The notes under the pieces: generated by a model
Seen by the model: only the letters and a program-made list of their open reading frames with translations
What the model was told of the DNA's origin: nothing
Database searches by the model: none
Program-made: the position numbers and the translations under genes
In this document: positions 10,015-19,065 of the stretch, one piece after another
Layout of the letters: each line of letters starts with the position of its first letter
Numbering within the stretch: position 1 is the stretch's first letter
Assembly: GCA_015491865.1 (NCBI GenBank)
Contig: WFVD01000021.1
Location: 1 to 64,000, forward strand
Length of the DNA: 64,000 bases
From: Gammaproteobacteria bacterium
GTDB taxonomy: Bacteria; Pseudomonadota; Gammaproteobacteria; SZUA-140
Direction of reading: 5' to 3'

Positions 10015-11745
10015 TCAAGGGTACATCGGTGCGAGCACTGGTTCGGAGGAGGCGGATGAGCGCTCATGCTGCGCCAGCTCACTCTTAAACAGCCCCCATA
10101 ACTCACCCCCATGCCAGGCGGTAGCATTCTGTTGAGCGGCACGACTATATAACTGCCGGTTGAGCACCATCACCGCTTCTGAAAACGGCTCACTGACACG
10201 CCCGGCAAGTTCAGCGAGCGACCCTGGCGCATCATCAGGCCAACGGAGGCGACCCCAGGCTAGCAGCGCCTCCTTGGCTGCGGCTGCATCATTGCCGTGG
10301 CAGGCCGCCTGCAGCGCTTTTCTCACCGCACTAAAATCAGCCACCCTCTCCTGAACCGTCACACCACTGCTGCGTGTGCCCTTTCTGCGCGTGACCCACC
10401 ACGCGACCGCTGTCAATAACCACCCTAGCCCCAGCAGAGCGGCGGCAATCTGCCAGCCGTTATCCTGCGGCGATGAGGTAACTGTCGCCACAGGCGCCAT
10501 CTCAACACGCTCCCCGTTATCGATCGGCGCCACCGCACTGGCCGCCCCCCCTGGGGCTGTCACCACTTTCAATGTCCGCGCAGGCAGGCGCGCCACTTCA
10601 CGTCTGTTGCTCTGGGTATTCCACCACGGCACTGCAATTGCGGGCAGCTGGTATTCTCCCGCCCGGGTTGGAATCAGCGCGATTTTTTCCTGGCGTATAC
10701 CGATCAATCGATCCTGCTTTTTATCGTTCAACTGCCGCGCCTGGTCAGGGTAACCCTTTAGCCCGTCTGGCATGGGTGGTGTAATCGCTGGTAGTTGCGC
10801 TGCTGTCAGACCGTCGGCGATCAATGTTAACGTCCATGTCAGTGGCTCGCCGGCCGTCACCGCCTGCGTCAGATCGACCCCTTCCGGCCACGACTCGATT
10901 AGCTGCACCTCGCGTGCAGGCAGCCACTGCTGGCCATCTTCTGTCGCAGGGACCCCCTTAACATTGAGTTTAATCCCGTCGGAACGGACGCGCCGAATCG
11001 GCCCGCCCTGATCAAACAGATCAAACATGTTGCGAGAACGGTTCACGACCTGCCCCTCAAAGGTCAGCGGTTCGATCGTCAGCGGCCCACTCTGCTGCGG
11101 AAAAATAGCGTAGCTGCGCTCCAGCACCACATACCGTCGCCCATCGCGAGTTGTCTCAAACTCGCGGTCATCGCCAAGCTTTTCGATCACCGCATCGGCA
11201 TCGCTGACCACCGGCTCCGAAAGTCGTGCGTTCGCGACATTCACAGCACGAAACAGGCGCGCCTTATAAATCAGCTGCGACTGTACATAGAGCGCATCAG
11301 AATCGGCCGCAGGCGCGACACTCACTTCAATAAAGAGTGCCGCGTTACTGGTCGCAGCCGTCGCTGCTGCCTGCTCTTTAACATTGATCACCAGCGGGTC
11401 GCTTTTATCGCGGCCAAAGGGGATCTGGGGTATCACCAGACGCCCGCTGCGTTTCGGCATCAGCACCACTGTCCACTGACGTGACTGCGTGACCTCACCG
11501 TTGATGATCTGCATCGTCGTACCCTGGCTCTGTTTCATTATCTCAAAGGATTGCGCCAGCCCTTTAAAATCAGGCTCATCATCAACACTGCCATCTGCCT
11601 CAAAGATCAGGCGAAAGGATTCATTCATCGCAACCGGGTTGCGGTCACTCTTAACCGTAATTGTCGCCGCCCATACCGGCGACACCAACAGCAGCACGAG
11701 CGCACATATCCACCACCGTACTGCTCTACTGTTACCTATCACCAT
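10015..11745 (-). CDS. batD: BatD-family protein (last gene of the MoxR/Bat operon)
   Basis: 576 residues. An N-terminal signal peptide (residues 1 to about 26, LVLLLVSPVWA) precedes a long periplasmic beta-rich region and a membrane segment near residues 435-455 (AALLGLGWLLTAVAWWV). A short cytoplasmic tail follows. This is the architecture of BatD, an 'aerotolerance' protein of Bacteroides and many proteobacteria, with its periplasmic part probably contacting the VWA proteins BatA and BatB. Its ATG overlaps the stop of the upstream batB/C gene by seven bases, so translation is coupled. The biochemical role is not established for this family. Confidence 0.88.
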   Translation of the reverse strand: MVIGNSRAVRWWICALVLLLVSPVWAATITVKSDRNPVAMNESFRLIFEADGSVDDEPDFKGLAQSFEIMKQSQGTTMQIINGEVTQSRQWTVVLMPKRSGRLVIPQIPFGRDKSDPLVINVKEQAAATAATSNAALFIEVSVAPAADSDALYVQSQLIYKARLFRAVNVANARLSEPVVSDADAVIEKLGDDREFETTRDGRRYVVLERSYAIFPQQSGPLTIEPLTFEGQVVNRSRNMFDLFDQGGPIRRVRSDGIKLNVKGVPATEDGQQWLPAREVQLIESWPEGVDLTQAVTAGEPLTWTLTLIADGLTAAQLPAITPPMPDGLKGYPDQARQLNDKKQDRLIGIRQEKIALIPTRAGEYQLPAIAVPWWNTQSNRREVARLPARTLKVVTAPGGAASAVAPIDNGERVEMAPVATVTSSPQDNGWQIAAALLGLGWLLTAVAWWVTRRKGTRSSGVTVQERVADFSAVRKALQAACHGNDAAAAKEALLAWGRLRWPDDAPGSLAELAGRVSEPFSEAVMVLNRQLYSRAAQQNATAWHGGELWGLFKSELAQHERSSASSEPVLAPMYP

Positions 11746-13682
11746 GACTCATCTCCACGAGGCGGCTGGCCGCCGCTGCGATCTTTTGCGCGTTGTGACT
11801 GATATTGAAATTTACGCCGCAACAGCCCACCCGGGTCATCAGGAATACGGCGCAGCCATTGATCATTTGCGCTCTGGATCTCTGCCTGCGCCTCACTCAG
11901 CTCACTGGCAGTCGCACTGACCCTCTCATCAGATGGCGGCCTATCGCCTTTACTATCTTCAGACGGCTGCCCATTATCCGCCATCGCCTCACCATTTTCA
12001 GCGGGTGGTGGCACCATTTCATTTTGTGATGCTGCCTGCTGTGATCCCTCTTGCGACTCACCCGTTTCACCCTGCGGTGACGATTGCTGTGGCTCCATCG
12101 CGTCTGACAGATCGCCACTCGAGCCGCCAGAGCGCGACTGCTGCTGGGTATTTCCCTGCTGCGACTCGCCCGACTGTGACGGCTCTCCTTCTTCATCCGA
12201 TGCGTCGGATGGCGACTCATCAGACGTGGACTCACCCGAGTCGCCCGACTCCTCCGACTCCTGCTCCAGCTGTCGCTTTACCAGCTCGAGATTATATTTT
12301 GCATCGGCATGTTCTGGCTCTCGCTTCAGCGCCTGCTCATAGGCGTCGATCGCAGCCTGCCACTGTTTGAGCTGTGCGTAAGCATTGCCTTTGTTATAAT
12401 AGGCATCTGCGCTTTCAACCCCCGCCAGCGCGTCGATCGCTTGCTGGTAATCACCATTACGATAGTGAGCCGCAGCCTGCCACTCCCTGTTCTCAAATAG
12501 CGCGGCCGCCTGTGCAGCATCACTGTTTTTAAAAGCCTGTGAAGCGCGCTGATCCGGTGTTAACCAGAGTGCAGCCCACCACGATGAAGGTTGCTCTGCC
12601 GCCGTCGCTTGCGCGTCGTGCGGTACTGTTGCGATCACTGGCAGTAGTACCAGGCAGACCATCAACAGCTGACCACGACGAAAGACCACCAGCACCAGCG
12701 GTATTACCAGCAGCAGCAGCCATGGCCCCTCTTCATACCACTGATCCGCCTTGAACCCCTGCGACGCTTCTAATGAGAGTTCGCTCTCAAGCCACGCCCC
12801 ATCGAGCAGGGTTGCGATATCGAGATCATCAACCCGCATCGTCTGATAATGGCCGCCCCCCTGCTGAGCAAGATCACGCAGCGCCTGCTCATCCAGTCGC
12901 GGGATCACAATCGCACCGCTGCTATCTTTTAAAAAGCCACCTTCAGGCAGGGCAATGGGAGCCCCTTCAGCGCTACCGACACCCAGTATCGAGAGGCGGT
13001 AGCCAGCCTCCGTTAATGCCGCAACAGCACTTTCAAGCTTATCGGTGGGGACGTTCTCCAGCCCATCTGAGATCAGCAACAGCTCTCCATGCTGTGCGCC
13101 TGCCTGGATTAACAGCTGCTGCGCCATGTCGATCGCAAGATCGGGACGACTCCCCTGCTGCGGCATCAATGTTGTCTTTAACGAGCTGACCTGTGCAACG
13201 ATCGTTGCTGCATCTTCAGTTAATGGCGAGACAACAAAGGCGTCCGCAGCGTAAACAATCAGCGCCGACTGCCCCTCTTTACGCTGGTTAAGAATATCGA
13301 TCAATTTCAGTCGGGCGCGCGTCAGCCGTGTCGGTTTCACATCGGTAGCATCCATTGAGCGTGATAGATCCAGCAGCAGTACCTGCGCCGACTGGTCACG
13401 AAAGACCGGCTGCTCAAGCTGTTTCCACGCCGGGCCGGCCAGCGCGGTGATCGTCAGCAGACCGACCAGGGCAACTATCAATAACATGCCGCGTCGCTGG
13501 CGCGCACCACGCTCACTAATCAGCAAATGGGGCAGTAGCGCCGCATCACACACCGTTTGCCAGCGACGACTCTGCAGGCGGGAACGCCGTAATTGCCAGA
13601 GCATGAACAGCAGCAGTGGCAGTAGCAGTAGCCACCACGGCCGCAGAAAATGAAACCCCTGCGCTATTTCATTCAGGTTCAT
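11739..13682 (-). CDS. BatB/BatC fusion: membrane VWA protein with TPR repeats
   Basis: The best start is ATG 13682 (MNLNEIAQGFHF), which overlaps the batA stop as ATGA; this gives 647 residues. Two membrane segments (about 14-30 and 66-84) precede a von Willebrand A domain with the MIDAS motif DLSRSM (Asp105, Ser107, Ser109). A third membrane helix lies near residues 305-335. Two or three TPR units follow (NKGNAYAQLKQWQAAIDAY), then a long tail of Ser, Glu, Gln and Gly, probably disordered. BatB and BatC are separate genes in some bacteria and fused in many gammaproteobacteria. VWA proteins of this type are thought to work with the MoxR ATPase in assembling or maturing envelope targets; the target is unknown. 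Confidence 0.9.
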   Translation of the reverse strand: MNLNEIAQGFHFLRPWWLLLLPLLLFMLWQLRRSRLQSRRWQTVCDAALLPHLLISERGARQRRGMLLIVALVGLLTITALAGPAWKQLEQPVFRDQSAQVLLLDLSRSMDATDVKPTRLTRARLKLIDILNQRKEGQSALIVYAADAFVVSPLTEDAATIVAQVSSLKTTLMPQQGSRPDLAIDMAQQLLIQAGAQHGELLLISDGLENVPTDKLESAVAALTEAGYRLSILGVGSAEGAPIALPEGGFLKDSSGAIVIPRLDEQALRDLAQQGGGHYQTMRVDDLDIATLLDGAWLESELSLEASQGFKADQWYEEGPWLLLLVIPLVLVVFRRGQLLMVCLVLLPVIATVPHDAQATAAEQPSSWWAALWLTPDQRASQAFKNSDAAQAAALFENREWQAAAHYRNGDYQQAIDALAGVESADAYYNKGNAYAQLKQWQAAIDAYEQALKREPEHADAKYNLELVKRQLEQESEESGDSGESTSDESPSDASDEEGEPSQSGESQQGNTQQQSRSGGSSGDLSDAMEPQQSSPQGETGESQEGSQQAASQNEMVPPPAENGEAMADNGQPSEDSKGDRPPSDERVSATASELSEAQAEIQSANDQWLRRIPDDPGGLLRRKFQYQSQRAKDRSGGQPPRGDESW

Positions 13683-14686
13683 ACGGCCCCTCGCGTACGG
13701 CCATGTCGCCACAGCAGCAGCGAGGCGATCAACATCGCACCAGCCAGCGGCCAGGGGTAAAGGGCGTGGCGCGGGCGGAAAAACTGCTTCTCCTGCGCTA
13801 CCGGCTCCAGTTCATCCAGTAGCCGATAGATCTCTTCCAGCTGCATCAGGTCACGCGCACGGAAGTAGCGCCCCCCAGTAGTGGTGGCAATGGCCGTTAA
13901 CGTCGCCTCATCGAGATCGACCGACGGGTTAACCTTGCGTGACCCAAACAGTGAGCGCACCATCATCTCATCCGCACCGATACCGATAGTGTAAATCTTT
14001 AGCCCTTCACTGGCTGCCAGCTCTGCCGCTTTCAGCGGTTCGATCTCACCTGCGGTGTTTGCGCCGTCGGTTAATAAAATCAGTACCCGGCTGGCGCTGC
14101 TATTCTCGCGCAGGCGCTTGACGGCCAGACCGATGGCATCACCTATCGCGGTCGCCTGCCCCGCCAACCCTATCACCGCCTCATCCAGCAGCGTCCTGAC
14201 AGTGGTACGATCAAAGGTCAGCGGTGTCTGAAGATAGGCCTGCTGACCAAAGAGTATCAGCCCCAGCCGGTCGCCCACCCGACGCTCAATAAACTCACCC
14301 GCCACCAGCTGCGTGGCGACCAGACGGTTGACCATGCGCCCCTGCCACTCAAAGTCTTCCACCTCCATGCTGCCGGAGAGATCCACCGCCAACATCAGGT
14401 CGCGACCGCTTACCGGCAGTTCAACCGCGTCACCCTGCCACTGCGGTCGTGCAGTGGCGATCACCAGTAACATCCACGCCAGTAGCGCTAACCACAACGC
14501 CCAGCGAGCACCCGTCAGGGTGTTTGATCGGGTCGTCGCAGCGGCTTTAAAATCATTAAAAAAAGGGACTCGCAATACCGCGTCGTTGTCACTCGCCGCT
14601 GCTGGTAGCAGCCAGCGCACCAGCAGTGGTAACGGCATAAGCCACAGCAGCCACGGCCACTCAAATTGAAGCGGCAGTTCACTCAT
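13679..14686 (-). CDS. batA: BatA: membrane-anchored VWA-domain protein
   Basis: 335 residues. The N-terminus has two hydrophobic segments (about 11-28 and 61-79), typical of the aerotolerance BatA family. The VWA domain starts near residue 96 and has an intact MIDAS motif (VDLSGSM, Asp102, Ser104, Ser106) for binding a divalent metal. A C-terminal membrane segment (PLAGAMLIASLLLW) follows. It overlaps the DUF4381 gene upstream by eight bases and batB/C downstream by four, so the operon is tightly coupled. Confidence 0.92.
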   Translation of the reverse strand: MSELPLQFEWPWLLWLMPLPLLVRWLLPAAASDNDAVLRVPFFNDFKAAATTRSNTLTGARWALWLALLAWMLLVIATARPQWQGDAVELPVSGRDLMLAVDLSGSMEVEDFEWQGRMVNRLVATQLVAGEFIERRVGDRLGLILFGQQAYLQTPLTFDRTTVRTLLDEAVIGLAGQATAIGDAIGLAVKRLRENSSASRVLILLTDGANTAGEIEPLKAAELAASEGLKIYTIGIGADEMMVRSLFGSRKVNPSVDLDEATLTAIATTTGGRYFRARDLMQLEEIYRLLDELEPVAQEKQFFRPRHALYPWPLAGAMLIASLLLWRHGRTRGAV

Positions 14687-15191
14687 TGCAGCCCCGTTCC
14701 ACTGCCGGCAGCGCCCTTAACCACTCACCACACAGCGCATGTAGCGCCAGCACATCGCCTTTTGTCTGCTGCTGATAAGGGGCATCAAGCAGCAGACGTC
14801 CAACACCTTCACTAAAGGGGTTTGTCTGCGGCAAAGGGAGTGCGCTATCCAGATAACGTAACCACGCCTCGCCAGTGAGCCCGGCCACCGTGGTACGTGG
14901 GTAGTAGCTGAGGCAGACACGGCGCAGCAGGATGGAGAGCTCCCGTACCAGCCGACTGGCATCTTGCTGCTGCTGAAACTCAACCAGCAGGCGCTGCCAC
15001 TCATTCAATGCTACAGCACGCACACGCACGGCTGCCTGATGTGCGCGCCACCACCACACCAGCAGTGCGCCAGTCAACATTATCGCCAGCAATAGCCACC
15101 ACCCCGGTGCTGGCGGCCACCATGATATCGCCTCTGGCAGATGAATATCTCGCAGCGGCAGCGCCGTATCCTGCACACCCTCGCCCATCAT
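14679..15191 (-). CDS. DUF4381 membrane protein of the MoxR/Bat operon
   Basis: 170 residues with one membrane segment near residues 30-48 (WWLLLAIMLTGALLVWWW) after a short N-terminal part, then a helical cytoplasmic domain. The position between DUF58 and BatA genes and the LPEAISWWPPAPGWW start match the DUF4381 family, found almost only in this operon type. It overlaps both neighbours (ATGA with DUF58). Function unknown; probably a scaffold of the VWA complex. Confidence 0.85.
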   Translation of the reverse strand: MMGEGVQDTALPLRDIHLPEAISWWPPAPGWWLLLAIMLTGALLVWWWRAHQAAVRVRAVALNEWQRLLVEFQQQQDASRLVRELSILLRRVCLSYYPRTTVAGLTGEAWLRYLDSALPLPQTNPFSEGVGRLLLDAPYQQQTKGDVLALHALCGEWLRALPAVERGCNE

Positions 15192-16228
15192 GCAGTACCA
15201 CGCAGACCCAGACCGTCACGCAATCGCTGCGCTAACGGCTGCGTCGTTTCGCAGGGGATAAAGCAGATTCCGTGGCGGCGGCATAACGCCTGTAAAGCAT
15301 CGCGACGTTGAATAAATCGCTGATGATAACGGTCGCGCGTGGCAGCCGCCGTCGTGTCGAGTGTGACGCTCTGCTCACCATCACCCACTCGGTAAAGTCC
15401 GGCTGGCGGCAGGTGCGCCTCCAGCTCATCATAAATAAAAAACATCACCACATCGTTGTGACGCGCCAGCTGAGCAAGATGCAGCTCACTACGCTCATCG
15501 ACATCACGAAAGTCACTTAACAGCACAACCAGGCTGCCAGGGCGTGCGACCCGACGCAGACGCAGAAGCGACTGCAACGCCGCCTCGCTTGCCGTACGCG
15601 CATCATGCACGCGCTTTAGCTGCAACCAGCTCGCCTGCTCCTGTGCAACCAGCCGCTGAATAAGATGCAACACTGCATGTTTGCCACCCTGCGGACGCAG
15701 CTCCTCATGTTGCTGCTCTGAAAAGATCAAGCCGCCAATGCGATCCCCCTGTTTCACTGCTGCCCACGCCAGCAGTGCGGCTGCACGCGCTGCAATCACA
15801 GACTTAAAGGCACCTCTTGTTGCAAAAAACATCGCACTACGGCTATCGACCCAGAGCAGCACCGCCCGCTCACGCTCTTCACGAAACAGTTTGGTGTGCG
15901 CCTTTCCCGTCCGCGCCATCACACGCCAGTCGAGTGTGCGTACATCATCCCCGGACTGATAGGGGCGCACCTCATCAAACTCCATACCGCGACCACGAAA
16001 GGAGGAGAGATACTGCCCGCTCTGCACCGCACGCACCTTTAATGCCGTTAACGACAGGCTTGCGGCCTGATGGTGCAGTGCGATCAGTGACTGCTTATCG
16101 AGTCGAACCGGATTGAAGGGCGCAGCATCGATAGTGGAGGAAGTAACAGCTAAAGCGCCTGCACCATCTGCCGCATCGTCCCGCAATGCCGTGCGATGCC
16201 ACCATTGTGCAATAGATTTAAACACCAT
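15188..16228 (-). CDS. DUF58 protein of the MoxR/Bat operon
   Basis: 346 residues, soluble. The DUF58 signature is clear near residues 78-120 (RGMEFDEVRPYQSGDD, then RTLDWRVMART). The C-terminal half is a VWA-like fold without a classical MIDAS. DUF58 proteins almost always sit beside a MoxR ATPase and are proposed to be its partner. The gene starts nine bases after the moxR stop. Confidence 0.92.
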   Translation of the reverse strand: MVFKSIAQWWHRTALRDDAADGAGALAVTSSTIDAAPFNPVRLDKQSLIALHHQAASLSLTALKVRAVQSGQYLSSFRGRGMEFDEVRPYQSGDDVRTLDWRVMARTGKAHTKLFREERERAVLLWVDSRSAMFFATRGAFKSVIAARAAALLAWAAVKQGDRIGGLIFSEQQHEELRPQGGKHAVLHLIQRLVAQEQASWLQLKRVHDARTASEAALQSLLRLRRVARPGSLVVLLSDFRDVDERSELHLAQLARHNDVVMFFIYDELEAHLPPAGLYRVGDGEQSVTLDTTAAATRDRYHQRFIQRRDALQALCRRHGICFIPCETTQPLAQRLRDGLGLRGTA

Positions 16229-16237
16229 GATGATCGT

Positions 16238-17206
16238 TCAGGGCACTGCGACATGCGCCAGCAGCATCTCAATAAAGCGACCGGGGGTGACACCATCGGC
16301 CTCCGCCTCATAACTCAACAGTATCCGATGGCGTAGTACATCGTAAGCCACCGCCTGCACATCCTCCGGGCCGACAAAGTCACGGCCATCCAGCCACGCA
16401 TGGGCGCGCGCGCAGCGATCCAGCGCGATGGTGGCGCGCGGGCTGCCGCCGAATTGCAACCAGCGTCCGAGCTGCTCGTCATAGGCTGCCGGGTTACGTG
16501 TCGCAAGCACAATCTGCATCAGATACTCTTCAACATTTTCGGCCATGTAAACATCAAGCACCTCTTTGCGTGCGGCAAAGAGCGCTTTCTGTGTCACCAG
16601 CGGTGCTGCCGTATCGGTGTGCGTGATACCGTCACGCGCCTCGCCACGCGCCAGATGCAGGATATCGCGCTCGGCAGCCGCATCCGGGTAACCGATGGTG
16701 ACATGCATCAGAAAGCGGTCGAGCTGCGCTTCCGGCAACGGGTAGGTCCCCTCCTGTTCGATCGGGTTCTGCGTCGCCATCACCAGAAACAGTTCTGGTA
16801 ATTGATAGGTGACTGAGCCGACGGTGATCTGGCGTTCCGCCATCGCCTCCAATAGTGCCGACTGCACCTTGGCCGGGGCACGATTGATCTCATCGGCCAG
16901 CACCAGGTTGTGAAACAGCGGCCCCTGCTGAAAGGTAAAAGAGCCGTCCTGCGGCCGGAACACCTCGGTACCCGTGAGGTCTGCAGGGAGCAGATCAGGG
17001 GTAAACTGCACCCGATGGAAATCCCCTTCGATCCCTTCACCCAACACCTTGATGGCGCGCGTCTTGGCCAGACCCGGCGCACCTTCAACAAGTAGATGAC
17101 CGTCCGCCAGCAGCGCAATCAGGAGGCGGTTAACCAGCCGCTGCTGTCCAATAATGTGCCGATTAATCGATTGATAAAGCTTCTGTATACTCTGCTGGTG
17201 AGACAT
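16238..17206 (-). CDS. MoxR-family AAA+ ATPase
   Basis: 322 residues, the usual length. Walker A is GAPGLAKT (residues 42-49), Walker B LVLADEINRAP (about 105-115), and sensor 1 lies in VMATQNPIEQEGTYPLPEAQLDRF. MoxR ATPases act as chaperone-like machines that help activate or insert metal cofactors or assemble complexes, together with VWA partners. It is the first gene of the six-gene operon. The reading frame opens after about 180 bases without a gene, where the promoter should lie. Confidence 0.95.
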   Translation of the reverse strand: MSHQQSIQKLYQSINRHIIGQQRLVNRLLIALLADGHLLVEGAPGLAKTRAIKVLGEGIEGDFHRVQFTPDLLPADLTGTEVFRPQDGSFTFQQGPLFHNLVLADEINRAPAKVQSALLEAMAERQITVGSVTYQLPELFLVMATQNPIEQEGTYPLPEAQLDRFLMHVTIGYPDAAAERDILHLARGEARDGITHTDTAAPLVTQKALFAARKEVLDVYMAENVEEYLMQIVLATRNPAAYDEQLGRWLQFGGSPRATIALDRCARAHAWLDGRDFVGPEDVQAVAYDVLRHRILLSYEAEADGVTPGRFIEMLLAHVAVP

Positions 17207-17389
17207 AAACGGCCTTTGTTTTTAAGGTTATCATCTACAGTGAATTATAAATTGAGCGCTTTGCAAGAGACAATCACGAGCAAAAATGGCTAATATTTCT
17301 TTCATGTCTGTAACGTGCAAGGGGCTCAAATTCTAGAAATTATTTCTGGCTTTGCCAAGTGAATAGAGAGAGCCAGCCATGACTCGCCC

Positions 17390-17983
17390 TCATTCACGCA
17401 ACACAGCCATCGCTGCGTTGATCATCTGCAGGCGCGCAGTATCGCCACCACGATCAGGGTGATGCGCCATCACCAGGCGTCGATAATGCTCTCTGATTTC
17501 AGTTGCACCAACAGGGTCACTCAGCCCCAGCACCGCCAGCGCCTGATGCCGCCGCGCTGAACCATTTAGTCGCGCCCAGAATTTATCGAGCATGTGCGCT
17601 AACGCTTGTGGGGTCGTCTGCTCCAGCTGGGTGTTATCGAGATAGTAGTCACGCAGCGCATCGACTTCACCCAGATGATTTTTATTTACCAACAGAGCAT
17701 CATACGGACGGACAATTATCAGCAATGGAGTAATTTCAAGCAGGCCGCGCTGCTGTGCCCATAGCTTTTCACGCAGACGGTAGAGCGCATTAAAAAGGCG
17801 AAAATGAGAACAGAAAAGTGCAAAGGTGTCATGAAGCGCTGAGATATCGAAGCGGCTATCACCTCTTTTACTGAGCAGAGCAAAGAGATCATATTCACTT
17901 AGCCCGGCTGGGTTTTCGCGCAACAGAATCCACAACTGCTCATCAAACTCATCGGCAGCGCCACCTTTAGTCGATGAGGGCAT
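17390..17983 (-). CDS. DnaJ-related protein with C-terminal J domain
   Basis: ATG 17983 is preceded by AGGGA at a good distance, giving 197 residues (MPSSTKGG); an ATG 24 bases upstream has no ribosome binding site. The N-terminal three-quarters match the DNAJ-related N-terminal family (FDEQLWILLRENPAGLSEYDLF). The last 60 residues are a short J domain with HPD intact (AHHPDRGG). J domains stimulate Hsp70 ATPase activity; the client is unknown. It lies next to an FKBP isomerase on the same strand, so the pair may be co-transcribed. Confidence 0.85.
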   Translation of the reverse strand: MPSSTKGGAADEFDEQLWILLRENPAGLSEYDLFALLSKRGDSRFDISALHDTFALFCSHFRLFNALYRLREKLWAQQRGLLEITPLLIIVRPYDALLVNKNHLGEVDALRDYYLDNTQLEQTTPQALAHMLDKFWARLNGSARRHQALAVLGLSDPVGATEIREHYRRLVMAHHPDRGGDTARLQMINAAMAVLRE

Positions 17984-18033
17984 ATCATCCCTGCCATGCC
18001 CGACCATCAGAACAGACGCTATTTAGACCGCTG

Positions 18034-18708
18034 TTATTTAACGCTCAACAGTTCAACATCAAACATTAACATTGTATTTGGACCGATATTGCCGCCCGCA
18101 CCGCGAGAATCGTAGGCCAGATCTGAAGGGATAAACAGCTGCCACTTTGCCCCCTCTTTCATGAGCTGTAGCGCCTCCGTCCACCCTTTTATCACGCCAT
18201 TAACAGGAAACGTGGCCGGCTCGCCGCGCTTAAATGAACTATCAAACTCAGTACCATTAATCAATGTACCGCGATAGTGAACCGTGACGGTATCCGTTGC
18301 AGTTGGCTGCTTGCCTGTACCGGCAGTAATTACTTTATACTGCAACCCACTTGGTAGCTCAACAACTCCCTCTTTACCTTTATTCTCGGCAAGAAATTTT
18401 TCGCCCTCTTCTCTGTTCATCTTCCCTGCCAGCTCTTTTTTGGCCGCTTCGCGCTTCTGAAAATCTGCAAACAGTGCCTGCATCTCGGGAACCGTCAATT
18501 TAGATGGCTTACCAGAGAAGACATCATCGATCGCCATTGCAACGGCATCGGCTTCAATCTCCATACCGTTACGTTTTAAGTCCTGCCCAATCTGTACACC
18601 CACTGCATAACTGAATTTCTGTTTTTCACTCTCCAGACCACCCGCGGCATGTACCACCGAGATCGCTGACGCCATAACTAATGATGTAACAAGCACTTTA
18701 GATTTCAT
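18034..18708 (-). CDS. Periplasmic FKBP-type peptidyl-prolyl isomerase (FkpA/Mip-like)
   Basis: The start ATG 18708 follows GAGGAAAGAT; 224 residues. A signal peptide (KVLVTSLVMASAISVVHA) is followed by the helical dimerisation region of the FKBP_N type (about 25-120) and a C-terminal FKBP domain (about 125-224). That domain has the conserved VHYRGTLINGTEFDSS and GVIKGWTEALQLMKEGAKW. Such proteins catalyse proline isomerisation and act as chaperones in the periplasm. The gene is preceded by the terminator at 18764-18793, so its own promoter must lie in the short gap or rely on readthrough. Confidence 0.93.
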   Translation of the reverse strand: MKSKVLVTSLVMASAISVVHAAGGLESEKQKFSYAVGVQIGQDLKRNGMEIEADAVAMAIDDVFSGKPSKLTVPEMQALFADFQKREAAKKELAGKMNREEGEKFLAENKGKEGVVELPSGLQYKVITAGTGKQPTATDTVTVHYRGTLINGTEFDSSFKRGEPATFPVNGVIKGWTEALQLMKEGAKWQLFIPSDLAYDSRGAGGNIGPNTMLMFDVELLSVK

Positions 18709-18763
18709 ATCTTTCCTCATAGATTATTTGTTGCTTTCCACACTCAGACACTATCTCACAGAT

Positions 18764-18793
18764 AAAAAAAAGGGATAGGTTTCACCTACCCCT
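18764..18793 (-). terminator. Strong Rho-independent terminator facing the FKBP gene
   Basis: On the minus strand AGGGGTAGGT and ACCTATCCCT form a ten-base-pair stem (one G-U) around a three-base loop, followed by eight Ts. No known gene precedes it on this strand, so it must end a transcript from the 18.8-18.9 kb region. Confidence 0.8.
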
Positions 18794-18866
18794 CATTTAA
18801 CGCGCACTCCGTGCTGAGTTTCCATTTCCGTTATACTATTGACTCTTCCATGGGAAGCCTTAGTAG
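18764..18866 (-). ncRNA. Candidate small RNA (about 100 nt) with its own promoter and terminator
   Basis: A promoter (TTGACG, 17 bases, TATAAC) at 18900-18872 and the strong terminator at 18793-18764 bracket about 100 transcribed bases on the minus strand, between fkpA-like and lolA-like genes. This is the layout of an independent small RNA. A 25-codon ORF overlaps it but its ATG (18870) falls just before the expected transcript start, so RNA and peptide readings compete. No known RNA family is recognised. Confidence 0.45.
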
Positions 18867-18870
18867 ACAT
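18793..18870 (-). CDS. Possible 25-residue small ORF
   Basis: GGGAGGAG lies seven bases before an ATG that opens a 25-codon frame, MSTKASHGRVNS to GVRVK, with TGA at the base of the terminator stem. The ribosome binding site is near perfect. The peptide is hydrophilic and basic, with no signal or membrane segment and no family I recognise. For it to be made, transcription must start upstream of 18886, not at the TATAAC promoter that overlaps its ribosome binding site. Confidence 0.4.
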   Translation of the reverse strand: MSTKASHGRVNSITEMETQHGVRVK

Positions 18871-18871
18871 A

Positions 18872-18900
18872 GTTATACTCCTCCCATCTACGGCCGTCAA
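18872..18900 (-). promoter_or_regulatory. Sigma-70 promoter of the small RNA/ORF
   Basis: TTGACG (18900-18895), a 17-base spacer and TATAAC (18877-18872) on the minus strand are close to consensus. Start of transcription is expected near 18866. Confidence 0.6.
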
Positions 18901-19065
18901 ATCCAGCAAAACCGCTATTCTCAGGCACATTTATAGACCAGCTAATAACAGGAAAAGTTCATTTAACCGAATATTATTTGATAGCCAAATGGCCGTCTCA
19001 TTTGTAGACTGCATTAAAGACGAGCTGATTCAGACAACCTTAGCACTATCAACCGGGGAGCCATC

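Noticed and set aside
10015-17206. MoxR-VWA operon as an antiphage defence system
   Set aside because: DUF58, DUF4381 and BatA-D content matches the standard envelope-type Bat operon; no nuclease or other effector is present.
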